DNA of 5,357 bases, taken from contig JAFAPL010001026.1 of the NCBI GenBank assembly GCA_019247135.1, forward strand, positions 1-5,357, read 5' to 3'. This document shows, in pieces, positions 1-5,357 of the stretch; the stretch's first letter is position 1, and each line of letters starts with the position of its first letter. Below the pieces are notes generated by a model that searched no databases, was not told the DNA's origin, and saw only the letters and a program-made list of their open reading frames with translations. The DNA comes from Chloroflexota bacterium (GTDB lineage: Bacteria; Chloroflexota; UBA6077; CF-72). A program made the translations under genes and the position numbers.

Positions 1-889
1 CATTCCCGACGGCCACCGTACCGTTCGCATTGATCTCGGCCTGGAGTGTCCTCGCGAAGGGCACGCCCTGCACACCCGCGCACCACAATACGGTGCCAGC
101 CTCGACACGTTCGTTCCCGAGCGTCACGCCTCTAGCATCGACCTGGGTAACACGCGCGCCGAGCCGCACCTCAACGCTGTCACGCTCGAGCGCCTGCTTC
201 GCATAGGATGAGTGTTGTTCGCTGAAGGCCGGCAGCAGCCTTGGCCCGCCCTCGACGAGCAGAACGCGTGCCCGGCGGAGATCGATGTTACGAAAGTCGC
301 CAGGCAGGGTCCGCCGCACAAGCTCGCTGATCGAACCAGTAATCGCGACGCCGGTCGGCCCGCCTCCAACCACAACCACGGTCATCTGGCGCACCTGTTC
401 GGCTGGATCCGATTCCACTTCTGCACGCTCGAATGCCGTCAACATCCGATTGCGTGCCGCGATGGCGTCGGCAAGTGTCTTCAATCCCTGGGCATGTGGC
501 GCCCATTCCGAGTCGTGACCGAAATAACTCGTCTGCGCTCCCGTTGCGACTACGAGCATGTCGTACGCGAGGAGGTTTCCTTGCGCCATGACAACGACGC
601 GGCGGGACATATCAATGCCTACCGCCTCGCCCATTTCCACCTGGAGATTAGGCAGGTCACGTAATAGCGAGCGGATCGGAGTTGCGATTTGCGCGGGCTC
701 GAGGATGGACGTGGCGACTTGGAAAAGGAACGGCTGGAAGACATGATGGTTGTTGCGGTCGACGAGGGTCACGTCCGCATCGGTTTCGCGCAATGCGCGG
801 ACGACGGCCATGCCGGCGAATCCGGCGCCGATCACCACCACCCTGGGTCGAGATGTCCGTCTCGAGCGCGTAATAGGGTTCGTGCTCAT
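1..889 (-). CDS. NDH-2-like FAD-dependent NAD(P)H dehydrogenase, C-terminus outside window
   Basis: Reading from ATG at 889 gives 296 open codons to the window edge. Family members are usually about 400-450 residues, so the C-terminal third is missing because of the window boundary, not a mutation. Seen: the FAD Rossmann motif GAGFAG at residues 21-26 with the acidic partner D44 (VTLVDRNNHH), then FQPFLFQVAT at 51-60, which closely matches the FQPLLYQVAT signature of type II NADH:quinone oxidoreductases. LVVATGAQTSYFGH follows, then a second nucleotide-binding motif GGGPTG at 175-180, DFRNID, and LWCAGV near the end. Known role: these monotopic membrane flavoproteins pass electrons from NADH to quinone without pumping protons. 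Odd: the Glu normally after GGGPTGV is Ala182, and the next residues (ITGSISEL) also differ from the usual LAGALAEL. The ATG overlaps the preceding TGA (ATGA) and has a strong ribosome site. Family assignment is firm; the acceptor (quinone or another partner) is unproven. Confidence 0.93.
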   Translation of the reverse strand, partial: MSTNPITRSRRTSRPRVVVIGAGFAGMAVVRALRETDADVTLVDRNNHHVFQPFLFQVATSILEPAQIATPIRSLLRDLPNLQVEMGEAVGIDMSRRVVVMAQGNLLAYDMLVVATGAQTSYFGHDSEWAPHAQGLKTLADAIAARNRMLTAFERAEVESDPAEQVRQMTVVVVGGGPTGVAITGSISELVRRTLPGDFRNIDLRRARVLLVEGGPRLLPAFSEQHSSYAKQALERDSVEVRLGARVTQVDARGVTLGNERVEAGTVLWCAGVQGVPFARTLQAEINANGTVAVGN

Positions 890-1821
890 GCGGCACCTCC
901 GAATGCGAACGAAACCTGGTGGGCGTGAGGCAGCAGCCTGGCGGCGTGGTGGGCGTAGGCTTCGGGCCGTCGCGCGAGCAAAACCTCGTAGGCCGCCGCG
1001 GCTGTGAGCTGGACTTCGCGCGCCGCCGCGGATTCTCCCAGCGCGGCGAGAATCTCCGCCTGGGTCTCGAGATATTCTGGATCGTCGGAGCTTTGGAGCA
1101 CGGGCGCAATGAGTTCCATGGCGAACTCCAACTGCCCTCGGGCGAGAGCCACCTGGGCGCGGTGCCCACGCGCCGGAACGTGCTCCGGCAGTATCGCCCC
1201 GAGTTCCGCGAACACTTCCTCGGCGCGGTCCAGATCGCGCCGGCGCGTCGCGCTCACGCCCCATTCGAACAGGAGTTGGCCGCACGGGAAAGGCGAAACG
1301 CCAGTGTCGGCGTCGAGTGCAGCCGCATAGCAGGTTTCGGCCGCTGCCCAGTCATCCATTTCCGCAAGTAATGACGCCAGCGCTCCAAGCGTGTGGATGC
1401 CAGGATCAGCCTTCGCCAGCCGCTCGCGCAACGCAAGCGCCTCACGATAGTGTCCGGTCGCCTGGAGAAGCGCCGCTGTTTCGCCATGAATCTCCTGCGC
1501 TGAATATCCAGCTGCGAGCGCTCGATCCAGAAGATGCTTGGCTTGGTCGAACCGATGAAAACGTCCTGCGAGCCGGGCGCGGATGTAAAGAGCACTGCCC
1601 GTATCGGGTGACAACCCAACCGCCGCGATGCCAACGAGTTCCGCGCGGTCGTGGTCGGCGAGACGACCGAGCACGTCACCGCGCACAAACAGCAGGTTCG
1701 ACAGCACCACCAGGTTTTCGAACGTGGCACGTTCAGTACAGGAAGAATGGAGGCGGTCGATCAACGCTGAAAGATTAGCGACGGCGATTCGACCACTTGT
1801 ATACCGTTCGGCAGCGATCAT
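886..1821 (-). CDS. TPR-like helical repeat protein of unknown function
   Basis: From ATG at 1821 the product is 311 residues, soluble and Ala/Leu/Arg/Glu-rich, with no signal peptide or membrane segment. Most of it reads as successive helix pairs of about 34 residues with TPR-style small and aromatic positions, for example around 75-106 (ALYIRARLAGRFHRFDQAK), 110-140 (GHYREALALRERL), 143-171 (DDWAAAETCYAAAL), 183-211 (RRRDLDRAEEVFAEL), 217-246 and 249-282. The first 70 residues are less repetitive. No catalytic motif is visible. TPR domains usually mediate protein-protein contacts, so a scaffold or adaptor role for the neighbouring redox enzymes is an inference. The SDR stop and this ATG share one base (TGATG). 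A GTG at 1824, giving a 4-bp overlap and one extra residue, is equally possible. The stop overlaps the next start (ATGA). The repeat class is likely; the exact role is unknown. Confidence 0.85.
   Translation of the reverse strand: MIAAERYTSGRIAVANLSALIDRLHSSCTERATFENLVVLSNLLFVRGDVLGRLADHDRAELVGIAAVGLSPDTGSALYIRARLAGRFHRFDQAKHLLDRALAAGYSAQEIHGETAALLQATGHYREALALRERLAKADPGIHTLGALASLLAEMDDWAAAETCYAAALDADTGVSPFPCGQLLFEWGVSATRRRDLDRAEEVFAELGAILPEHVPARGHRAQVALARGQLEFAMELIAPVLQSSDDPEYLETQAEILAALGESAAAREVQLTAAAAYEVLLARRPEAYAHHAARLLPHAHQVSFAFGGAA
895..900 (-). promoter_or_regulatory. Strong Shine-Dalgarno of the NDH-2-like gene, inside the TPR gene
   Basis: The minus strand reads GGAGGT, then five bases, then the ATG at 889. 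It lies in the last codons of the preceding TPR-like gene. It fixes the start and suggests the flavoprotein is translated efficiently, by coupling or by independent initiation on the same transcript. It is the best ribosome site in the window. Confidence 0.8.
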
Positions 1822-2609
1822 CACGCGGCGTGCTCACTCCGACCGCTCAGCAGCGCTGGATAGCCGCGCGTCAACGAACCGCCGTCGATAACGAGTGTGT
1901 GGCCGTTGATCGATCGGGCCCCGTCCGACGCAAGGTATACCGCGGCATCGGCAATTTCCGTCGCGGCGACCGCTCGATTCATGGGGATCGCTCCCATGAA
2001 AAGCGCGCGCGTGGCTGGATCTTCCAGCTGTTTCATCGTCAACGGCGTCTCTACGAGCCCGGGTGCGATACCGACCACACGTATCCCGCGTGGGCCGAGC
2101 TCGAGGGCGCCGCAGCGTGTGATCATGTCCACGCCAGCCTTTGCGGCGCAGTAGGCTACCTGTCCTTCACCGGGTTGTTGCGCATTGACTGATGAGATAT
2201 TGATGATGACTCCGGGCCGGCCCTGGTCGAGCATCTGCCGAGCAGCGTGCTTCACGCCATAAAAGACTCCATTGAGCGTCACGGCGTGAACGGATTGCCA
2301 TTTTTCAGCACTCAGCTCGGTCAAGGGCGCGATTGCGCCAAAGCCAGCGCAGTTGACGACGATATCGAGTGACCCGAACGCGTCCCGTGCACTGCGCAGC
2401 GCCGCATCGACCTGGATTTCGTCGCTCACGTCGGTGATGCGCCGCAGCGCGCGGTTCCCGAGACCTTTGACGACCGCGTCCAGTGCGGTGGCGTTCACGT
2501 CGCAAAGGAGTACGCAGCTGCCGGCTTGGATAAACGCCGTCGCGATCGCCTTGCCAATGCCGGATGCGGCGCCGGTCACGACTGCGCCTTTTCCTTTCAA
2601 GGTCTCCAC
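1821..2609 (-). CDS. Short-chain dehydrogenase/reductase (classical SDR)
   Basis: The product is 262 residues from GTG at 2609, the usual length of a classical SDR. Seen: the cofactor motif TGAASGIG at 12-19; Asp37 at the end of the second strand, which in this family favours NAD(H) over NADP(H); DV at 60-61; NCAG at 86-89, a variant of NNAG; Asn113; catalytic Ser140; and Y153-CAA-K157 (YxxxK). PG followed by V-E-T-P and the C-terminal LVIDGG are also typical. Such enzymes interconvert alcohols and ketones with a nicotinamide cofactor in the cytoplasm; the substrate cannot be read from the sequence. Start choice: a TTG at 2615 overlaps the upstream TGA but has purines directly against it, whereas the GTG has AGAG six bases upstream. 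Either start implies coupling to the DUF4331 gene. All catalytic residues are present, so it should be active. Confidence 0.95.
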   Translation of the reverse strand: METLKGKGAVVTGAASGIGKAIATAFIQAGSCVLLCDVNATALDAVVKGLGNRALRRITDVSDEIQVDAALRSARDAFGSLDIVVNCAGFGAIAPLTELSAEKWQSVHAVTLNGVFYGVKHAARQMLDQGRPGVIINISSVNAQQPGEGQVAYCAAKAGVDMITRCGALELGPRGIRVVGIAPGLVETPLTMKQLEDPATRALFMGAIPMNRAVAATEIADAAVYLASDGARSINGHTLVIDGGSLTRGYPALLSGRSEHAA

Positions 2610-2611
2610 GT

Positions 2612-3727
2612 TCAACTCTGGAGAAATGCCGGTAACGGCAAATCGGTTCGCAGGTTAGGCCCGCACACGTAGGGGAAGGTTCGGCCGGACCGCTTGGTGG
2701 GGAGATCGACACCATCGCCTAGCCGTTCGCCTCGTCCGCCATTGACGAAGAGGGTCAGCATCTCGTCCAGGATGTCATCGTCGAGCCACCGGCCACCGCT
2801 GGTCTGGTGCGGGCGACGATCGAGCATTGCCCGTTCGATCTCCAGGAAGTGACCGGGCGTGAACCCGTGCGCAAGGTCCAGAACCAGATAGTCATGTATC
2901 AGCAGATCTCGTAACGGATGCCGGCCGTCCGATCCGAGTGGCCAGGCGGTGTGTTCGTCGAGACTGTCGAAGAACGCCAGGTTCGCGTCGACGCGCGATT
3001 CGTACAGCGGGCGATACTCGTTTGAGATTGCGAAGGCGTCCTCGCGGTTGTAGAGGTCGCGAAGCTCGATGCCCAGGGTACGCGGGTCGTGTGTCGTGCT
3101 CTGCAGCACGAAATTTTTGATTTCCGGCCGCCCGAGGCGTTCGATCCGGATTGGCCTCGTAAGCCGCGGAACGATGTTCTCCGCCAGGCCGCCGACCAGT
3201 GTGACGCCATCGAAGCGTTCAATGATTGGAGCGAGCGGAACCTCGGCGACGATGGACAATACATCTCGATTCCCCACAGTGTTGGTGCCTGGACTCTTGA
3301 ACGACAGTACGCCTGAAACGTCGGTGCGGAGCGCGGCCTCCACGTCCATGAAGAAGGGGTCGCTGACCAGGCCGGCGAAGATCCGCAGGCCGTCCTGTTC
3401 TGTCGGTTTTCCCACTTTGAAGGACGCGGTTCGACCGTCCGAGGTGATGACGCTCCCGCGCTGAACTGACGTGTCATCGACGAAGTTGAAGTCGATGGTG
3501 TGCTCTACGTCCCCGTGGACGAACTTCCCGTCCGACTGTGTCAGCGGCCGCAGGCGAAAGCGGTACGCGACGACATCGCTGAACAAGGATTGTGGCGACG
3601 CCATCGGAAAGACGTCCATGATCAGGACGAGATAGCCTGGGCGTTCGGGGCTGGGAAAGGCGTAGAAATCGGTGAGATCGACGGCTGGATCGCCGATTAC
3701 CGACGGGCCGCTGAAATGATCTGACAT
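2612..3727 (-). CDS. DUF4331 family protein
   Basis: The product is 371 residues from ATG at 3727. It matches the DUF4331 pattern from end to end: an N-terminal DPAVDLTDFYAF at 13-24, where family members read like DP-x-AD-x-TD-x-YAF; FAGLVSDPFF at 117-126; a GRPEIKNFVL stretch near 199-208; and a C-terminal block with GGRWLDDDILDEMLTLF at 311-327, DGVD at 338-341 and TFPY at 350-353. The biochemical function of this family is not established. Many members are exported and begin near a SHREAP motif; this one begins MSDHFSGPSV, has no hydrophobic leader and lacks HREAP, so it is probably cytoplasmic. GGAG nine bases before the ATG supports the start. It follows the peroxidase by 34 bp and its stop abuts or overlaps the SDR start. 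The family call is strong; any role in the peroxidase pathway is inferred only from the neighbourhood. Confidence 0.92.
   Translation of the reverse strand: MSDHFSGPSVIGDPAVDLTDFYAFPSPERPGYLVLIMDVFPMASPQSLFSDVVAYRFRLRPLTQSDGKFVHGDVEHTIDFNFVDDTSVQRGSVITSDGRTASFKVGKPTEQDGLRIFAGLVSDPFFMDVEAALRTDVSGVLSFKSPGTNTVGNRDVLSIVAEVPLAPIIERFDGVTLVGGLAENIVPRLTRPIRIERLGRPEIKNFVLQSTTHDPRTLGIELRDLYNREDAFAISNEYRPLYESRVDANLAFFDSLDEHTAWPLGSDGRHPLRDLLIHDYLVLDLAHGFTPGHFLEIERAMLDRRPHQTSGGRWLDDDILDEMLTLFVNGGRGERLGDGVDLPTKRSGRTFPYVCGPNLRTDLPLPAFLQS
2616..2619 (-). promoter_or_regulatory. Weak ribosome site that favours the GTG start of the SDR gene
   Basis: AGAG on the minus strand lies six bases before GTG at 2609 and directly abuts the alternative TTG at 2615. 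The spacing therefore supports the GTG. It sits in the final codons of the DUF4331 gene. Confidence 0.4.
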
Positions 3728-3736
3728 TCTTTACTA

Positions 3737-3740
3737 CTCC
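3737..3740 (-). promoter_or_regulatory. Shine-Dalgarno of the DUF4331 gene
   Basis: GGAG on the minus strand sits nine bases before the ATG at 3727. It lies in the only intergenic gap of the gene set (3728-3762). That gap shows no hairpin plus T-tract, so read-through from the peroxidase gene is expected. Confidence 0.6.
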
Positions 3741-3762
3741 GTTGCAAGAGAAGCAGCACTTT

Positions 3763-5181
3763 TCAGAAGCGTTGCTCGATGATGCCGTCCAGTGCCTTCA
3801 GGCCGGGGACGAACAGATATTCACTCCCCTTGACTCTCACGAAAGTCGGAAGATCGAACAGAATTGGGCGTCTGGCGCCGGGCACTAGCATCTGCGAACC
3901 CTCCCCGCCGACACCGTTGATCGGATCCTGCTCGTGTGGATCGAGTCCGATGAACTCTCCACCGTGCATCCATTCCTTCTGGACGAACTCGAATTGCCGT
4001 TCGATGTCGGCGTTGATGAACATATTGACCAGGCCGCGGTCGACGCCGTCGTCCTCGAGCGAACCGTCCTCGAGGTGCGGGCCGTATTCGACACCGCGCC
4101 GGATCAGGCGGTGCCGCCTCACCGCGGTAGCGCGTTTCAACACCGTTGCCCGCGGGTTGCTGCGACGCAGGTGGGCACCAAGGGGGCAGCGCACGCCCTC
4201 TGGGTCGTCCGCGTAAGTGAAATCGTTGCGACGCTCAGGGTCGGCCGCGATGGTGAGATCGTCCTTATCAGGTGAGAGATCGACCGGACACCCGCTGCGC
4301 CATCGCCCCATCATTTTGGCGGCCACCAGTTCCTGGTGATAATGGTCGTCAAGGCCGTACAGCGATTTCGCGGCCGCGGCGAGATAGCGCCGAAACGCCG
4401 CGACGTCTTGGTACAGCTTGCGGAACACCAGGTAGGTTCCGTTCAAGCGCAACTCGGGCGGGTCGGGTACCTGCGCACCCTCCGGGCCAGCCTCATCCTC
4501 ATAACCGAGCAGAAACTCACCCGGCTTCAGAGGACGCCAGTTGCCATGCTCGTCGAGCGCACCATCACCCGGATACCAGGGAATATCCGCGCCCTCGATG
4601 GGTGGTTGCGAGATCGGGTCAGCGAACCCGAAATGCTCGCCCTCAGACCCGATCCCGTTCGCATGTGCCAGCGCCATCGTGTCCTGAACGAAGCGGACCT
4701 CGACCCCGCCGCTCGCCTCCATCTCCTCGCGGACGACGCGGGTGGCCTCCTCCCGACCCTCGTCGGAGACGGTTCTGAGCCACGCCATCGCATGAATATC
4801 GGGTCCTCCCAGGTCGCCTTCCCAGTGGTCCGGCGCATGCGGACCGACATCGCCTACCAGACCGGCGCGGGCTCGCGGGCCCACCCGAAACGCTTCAGGA
4901 AAGCTGGCCAGGGACGCTTGCGAGAGACCTATCACCTTCAACCCTTCGTAGGTGAACCCGATATTGACGGTAAAGCGGATCCTTCGCTCTGCCTGTCGAG
5001 CATTGACGCGCGCGGCCATGTTGCGCAGCCAGCTACGCGCCCTGCCGCCATCACTGAACTTGAAAAACATATGGCGCCCATAGCGCATCAAAATGGGCGC
5101 CACAACATTGTCCTGAATGTCGGGCAGATTAGCTTTCAGGTCAGCGGACATGAGGCTGCGTGCGGAAGGTACAGTCGGCAT
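3763..5181 (-). CDS. DyP-type heme peroxidase family protein
   Basis: The product is 472 residues from ATG at 5181, in the range of the larger (advanced, class V or C/D) dye-decolorizing peroxidases. Seen: an early DIQDN...RYGRHMFFKF block, typical of the family N-terminus; EHFGFADPISQPPIEG with Asp188 at the catalytic position; CPLGAHLRRSNPR with His337, the expected proximal heme ligand; HRLIRRGVEYG at 357-367, which should carry the distal Arg; NMFINADIERQFEFVQKEW; and a C-terminal FVRVKGSEYLFVPGLKAL. DyPs use hydrogen peroxide to oxidise dyes, phenolics and other substrates. Odd: the GxxDG motif reads GFADP, so its last Gly is Pro189. There is no Tat or Sec signal, so it is probably cytosolic. 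Start: TTG at 5217 and ATG at 5151 are alternatives; ATG 5181 has GAGAG eight bases upstream, whereas 5151 begins closest to the conserved domain but lacks a ribosome site. Peroxidase fold is confident; actual peroxidase activity is less certain. Confidence 0.93.
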   Translation of the reverse strand: MPTVPSARSLMSADLKANLPDIQDNVVAPILMRYGRHMFFKFSDGGRARSWLRNMAARVNARQAERRIRFTVNIGFTYEGLKVIGLSQASLASFPEAFRVGPRARAGLVGDVGPHAPDHWEGDLGGPDIHAMAWLRTVSDEGREEATRVVREEMEASGGVEVRFVQDTMALAHANGIGSEGEHFGFADPISQPPIEGADIPWYPGDGALDEHGNWRPLKPGEFLLGYEDEAGPEGAQVPDPPELRLNGTYLVFRKLYQDVAAFRRYLAAAAKSLYGLDDHYHQELVAAKMMGRWRSGCPVDLSPDKDDLTIAADPERRNDFTYADDPEGVRCPLGAHLRRSNPRATVLKRATAVRRHRLIRRGVEYGPHLEDGSLEDDGVDRGLVNMFINADIERQFEFVQKEWMHGGEFIGLDPHEQDPINGVGGEGSQMLVPGARRPILFDLPTFVRVKGSEYLFVPGLKALDGIIEQRF

Positions 5182-5189
5182 TCTTGCAA

Positions 5190-5194
5190 CTCTC
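5190..5194 (-). promoter_or_regulatory. Ribosome site that favours the ATG at 5181
   Basis: GAGAG on the minus strand is eight bases before ATG 5181. The alternative ATG at 5151 has no purine-rich stretch at a suitable distance. The alternative TTG at 5217 is a weak start codon. Confidence 0.45.
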
Positions 5195-5238
5195 GGAAGG
5201 CAAACTACTGACCGCAATGGCGGCGCGTGGACGGATGA

Positions 5239-5270
5239 GATCGACCCCGAGACGGTGCCCGAGGTCGATC
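5239..5270. promoter_or_regulatory. Inverted repeat upstream of the peroxidase operon (operator-like)
   Basis: Perfect 8-bp arms, GATCGACC at 5239-5246 and GGTCGATC at 5263-5270, flank a 16-bp spacer. The site lies 58 bp before the chosen peroxidase start, where a promoter or operator would be expected. There is no T-tract, so it does not look like an intrinsic terminator. It could be a regulator site or an mRNA leader hairpin. No convincing -35/-10 pair could be picked out around it. Confidence 0.4.
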
Positions 5271-5290
5271 CAGTGTGGGGTAGATCAGGT

Positions 5291-5311
5291 ACTACGCTGT
5301 CGCAGAGTAGT
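5291..5311. promoter_or_regulatory. Second near-perfect inverted repeat in the operon leader
   Basis: The plus strand reads ACTAC-g-CTG, a TCG centre, then CAG-a-GTAGT: 21 bp with a single mismatched pair. The compact, short-centred dyad resembles the binding site of a dimeric helix-turn-helix repressor. It overlaps the stop of a possible upstream reading frame, so a small terminator hairpin is an alternative, although no T-run follows it on the minus strand. Confidence 0.4.
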
Positions 5312-5357
5312 TGTTGGCGCGTTGGGCAACATCCTCATACTGCCACTGATGCGCGAC
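5292..5357 (-). CDS. Possible C-terminal tail of an upstream gene (partial, uncertain)
   Basis: From the window edge, one minus-strand frame is open for 21 codons and ends in TAG at 5294-5292. The tail reads HQWQYEDVAQRANN and then a short Ser/Ala-rich end. The composition is plausible for a real protein and unlike the Arg/Cys-rich frames typical of GC shadow. I do not recognise it, and 21 codons can be open by chance. If real, the operon would have another gene about 110 bp upstream of the peroxidase start, and the two inverted repeats would lie in the intervening gap. Confidence 0.25.
   Translation of the reverse strand, partial: VAHQWQYEDVAQRANNYSATA

Noticed and set aside
212..664. Plus-strand and minus-strand frames of 70-150 codons between 124 and 1170
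   Set aside because: They overlap the NDH-2-like and TPR genes in other frames, and their translations are low-complexity and unlike any family. The partial flavoprotein explains bases 1-889.
3728..3762. Possible terminator or second promoter between the peroxidase and DUF4331 genes
   Set aside because: There is no stem followed by a T-run and no recognisable -35/-10 pair in this short gap; only a ribosome site is evident.
3741..5189. A 9-bp word GTTGCAAGA before both the DUF4331 gene (plus strand, 3741-3749) and the peroxidase gene (minus strand, near 5181-5189)
   Set aside because: It is short, in opposite orientations, and contains the self-complementary TTGCAA, so chance is likely. In the second copy it overlaps the ribosome-site spacer.
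4336..5211. A 291-codon plus-strand open frame opposite the peroxidase gene
   Set aside because: It lies wholly antisense to a recognisable DyP gene, has no family features, and is the usual by-product of high third-position GC.
5218..5357. Plus-strand frame from ATG at 5218, open to the window end, which could be a divergent gene
   Set aside because: The translation is Arg- and Cys-rich with no recognisable motif and no well-spaced ribosome site, and it runs through both inverted repeats. It looks like a shadow frame.

Overview
The window is GC-rich bacterial DNA. It carries one tightly packed gene set, all on the minus strand, so it reads from the high-coordinate end towards base 1. Gene density, 4-bp or 1-bp gene overlaps, GTG starts and high third-position GC suggest a proteobacterium such as Burkholderiales or Rhizobiales. 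This is an inference from style and protein families; no taxonomic marker is present.

Layout in transcription order: (1) 5357-5182, a leader that may begin with the last codons of an upstream gene and holds two operator-like inverted repeats (5291-5311 and 5239-5270); (2) 5181-3763, a DyP-type heme peroxidase homologue without a signal peptide, with an altered GxxDG motif; (3) 3727-2612, a DUF4331 protein, also without a signal peptide; (4) 2609-1821, a classical short-chain dehydrogenase/reductase; (5) 1821-886, a TPR-like helical repeat protein; (6) 889-1, the N-terminal two thirds of an NDH-2-like FAD/NAD(P)H dehydrogenase that runs off the window edge. No terminator, RNA gene, insertion sequence or CRISPR was seen.

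The only real gap inside the set is 34 bp, between the peroxidase and DUF4331. The other junctions overlap or nearly touch, so the five genes are probably one operon with translational coupling. Three members are redox enzymes: a peroxidase, an NAD(P)-dependent SDR and a flavin NAD(P)H dehydrogenase. The other two are a protein of unknown function and a probable protein-protein interaction scaffold. The simplest reading is a cytoplasmic or inner-membrane-associated redox module in which NAD(P)H turnover, flavin electron transfer and peroxide or heme chemistry act on a shared substrate. The substrate cannot be read from the sequence. Both the peroxidase and the flavoprotein differ from their families at normally conserved positions, which makes the set more interesting than a routine metabolic operon.
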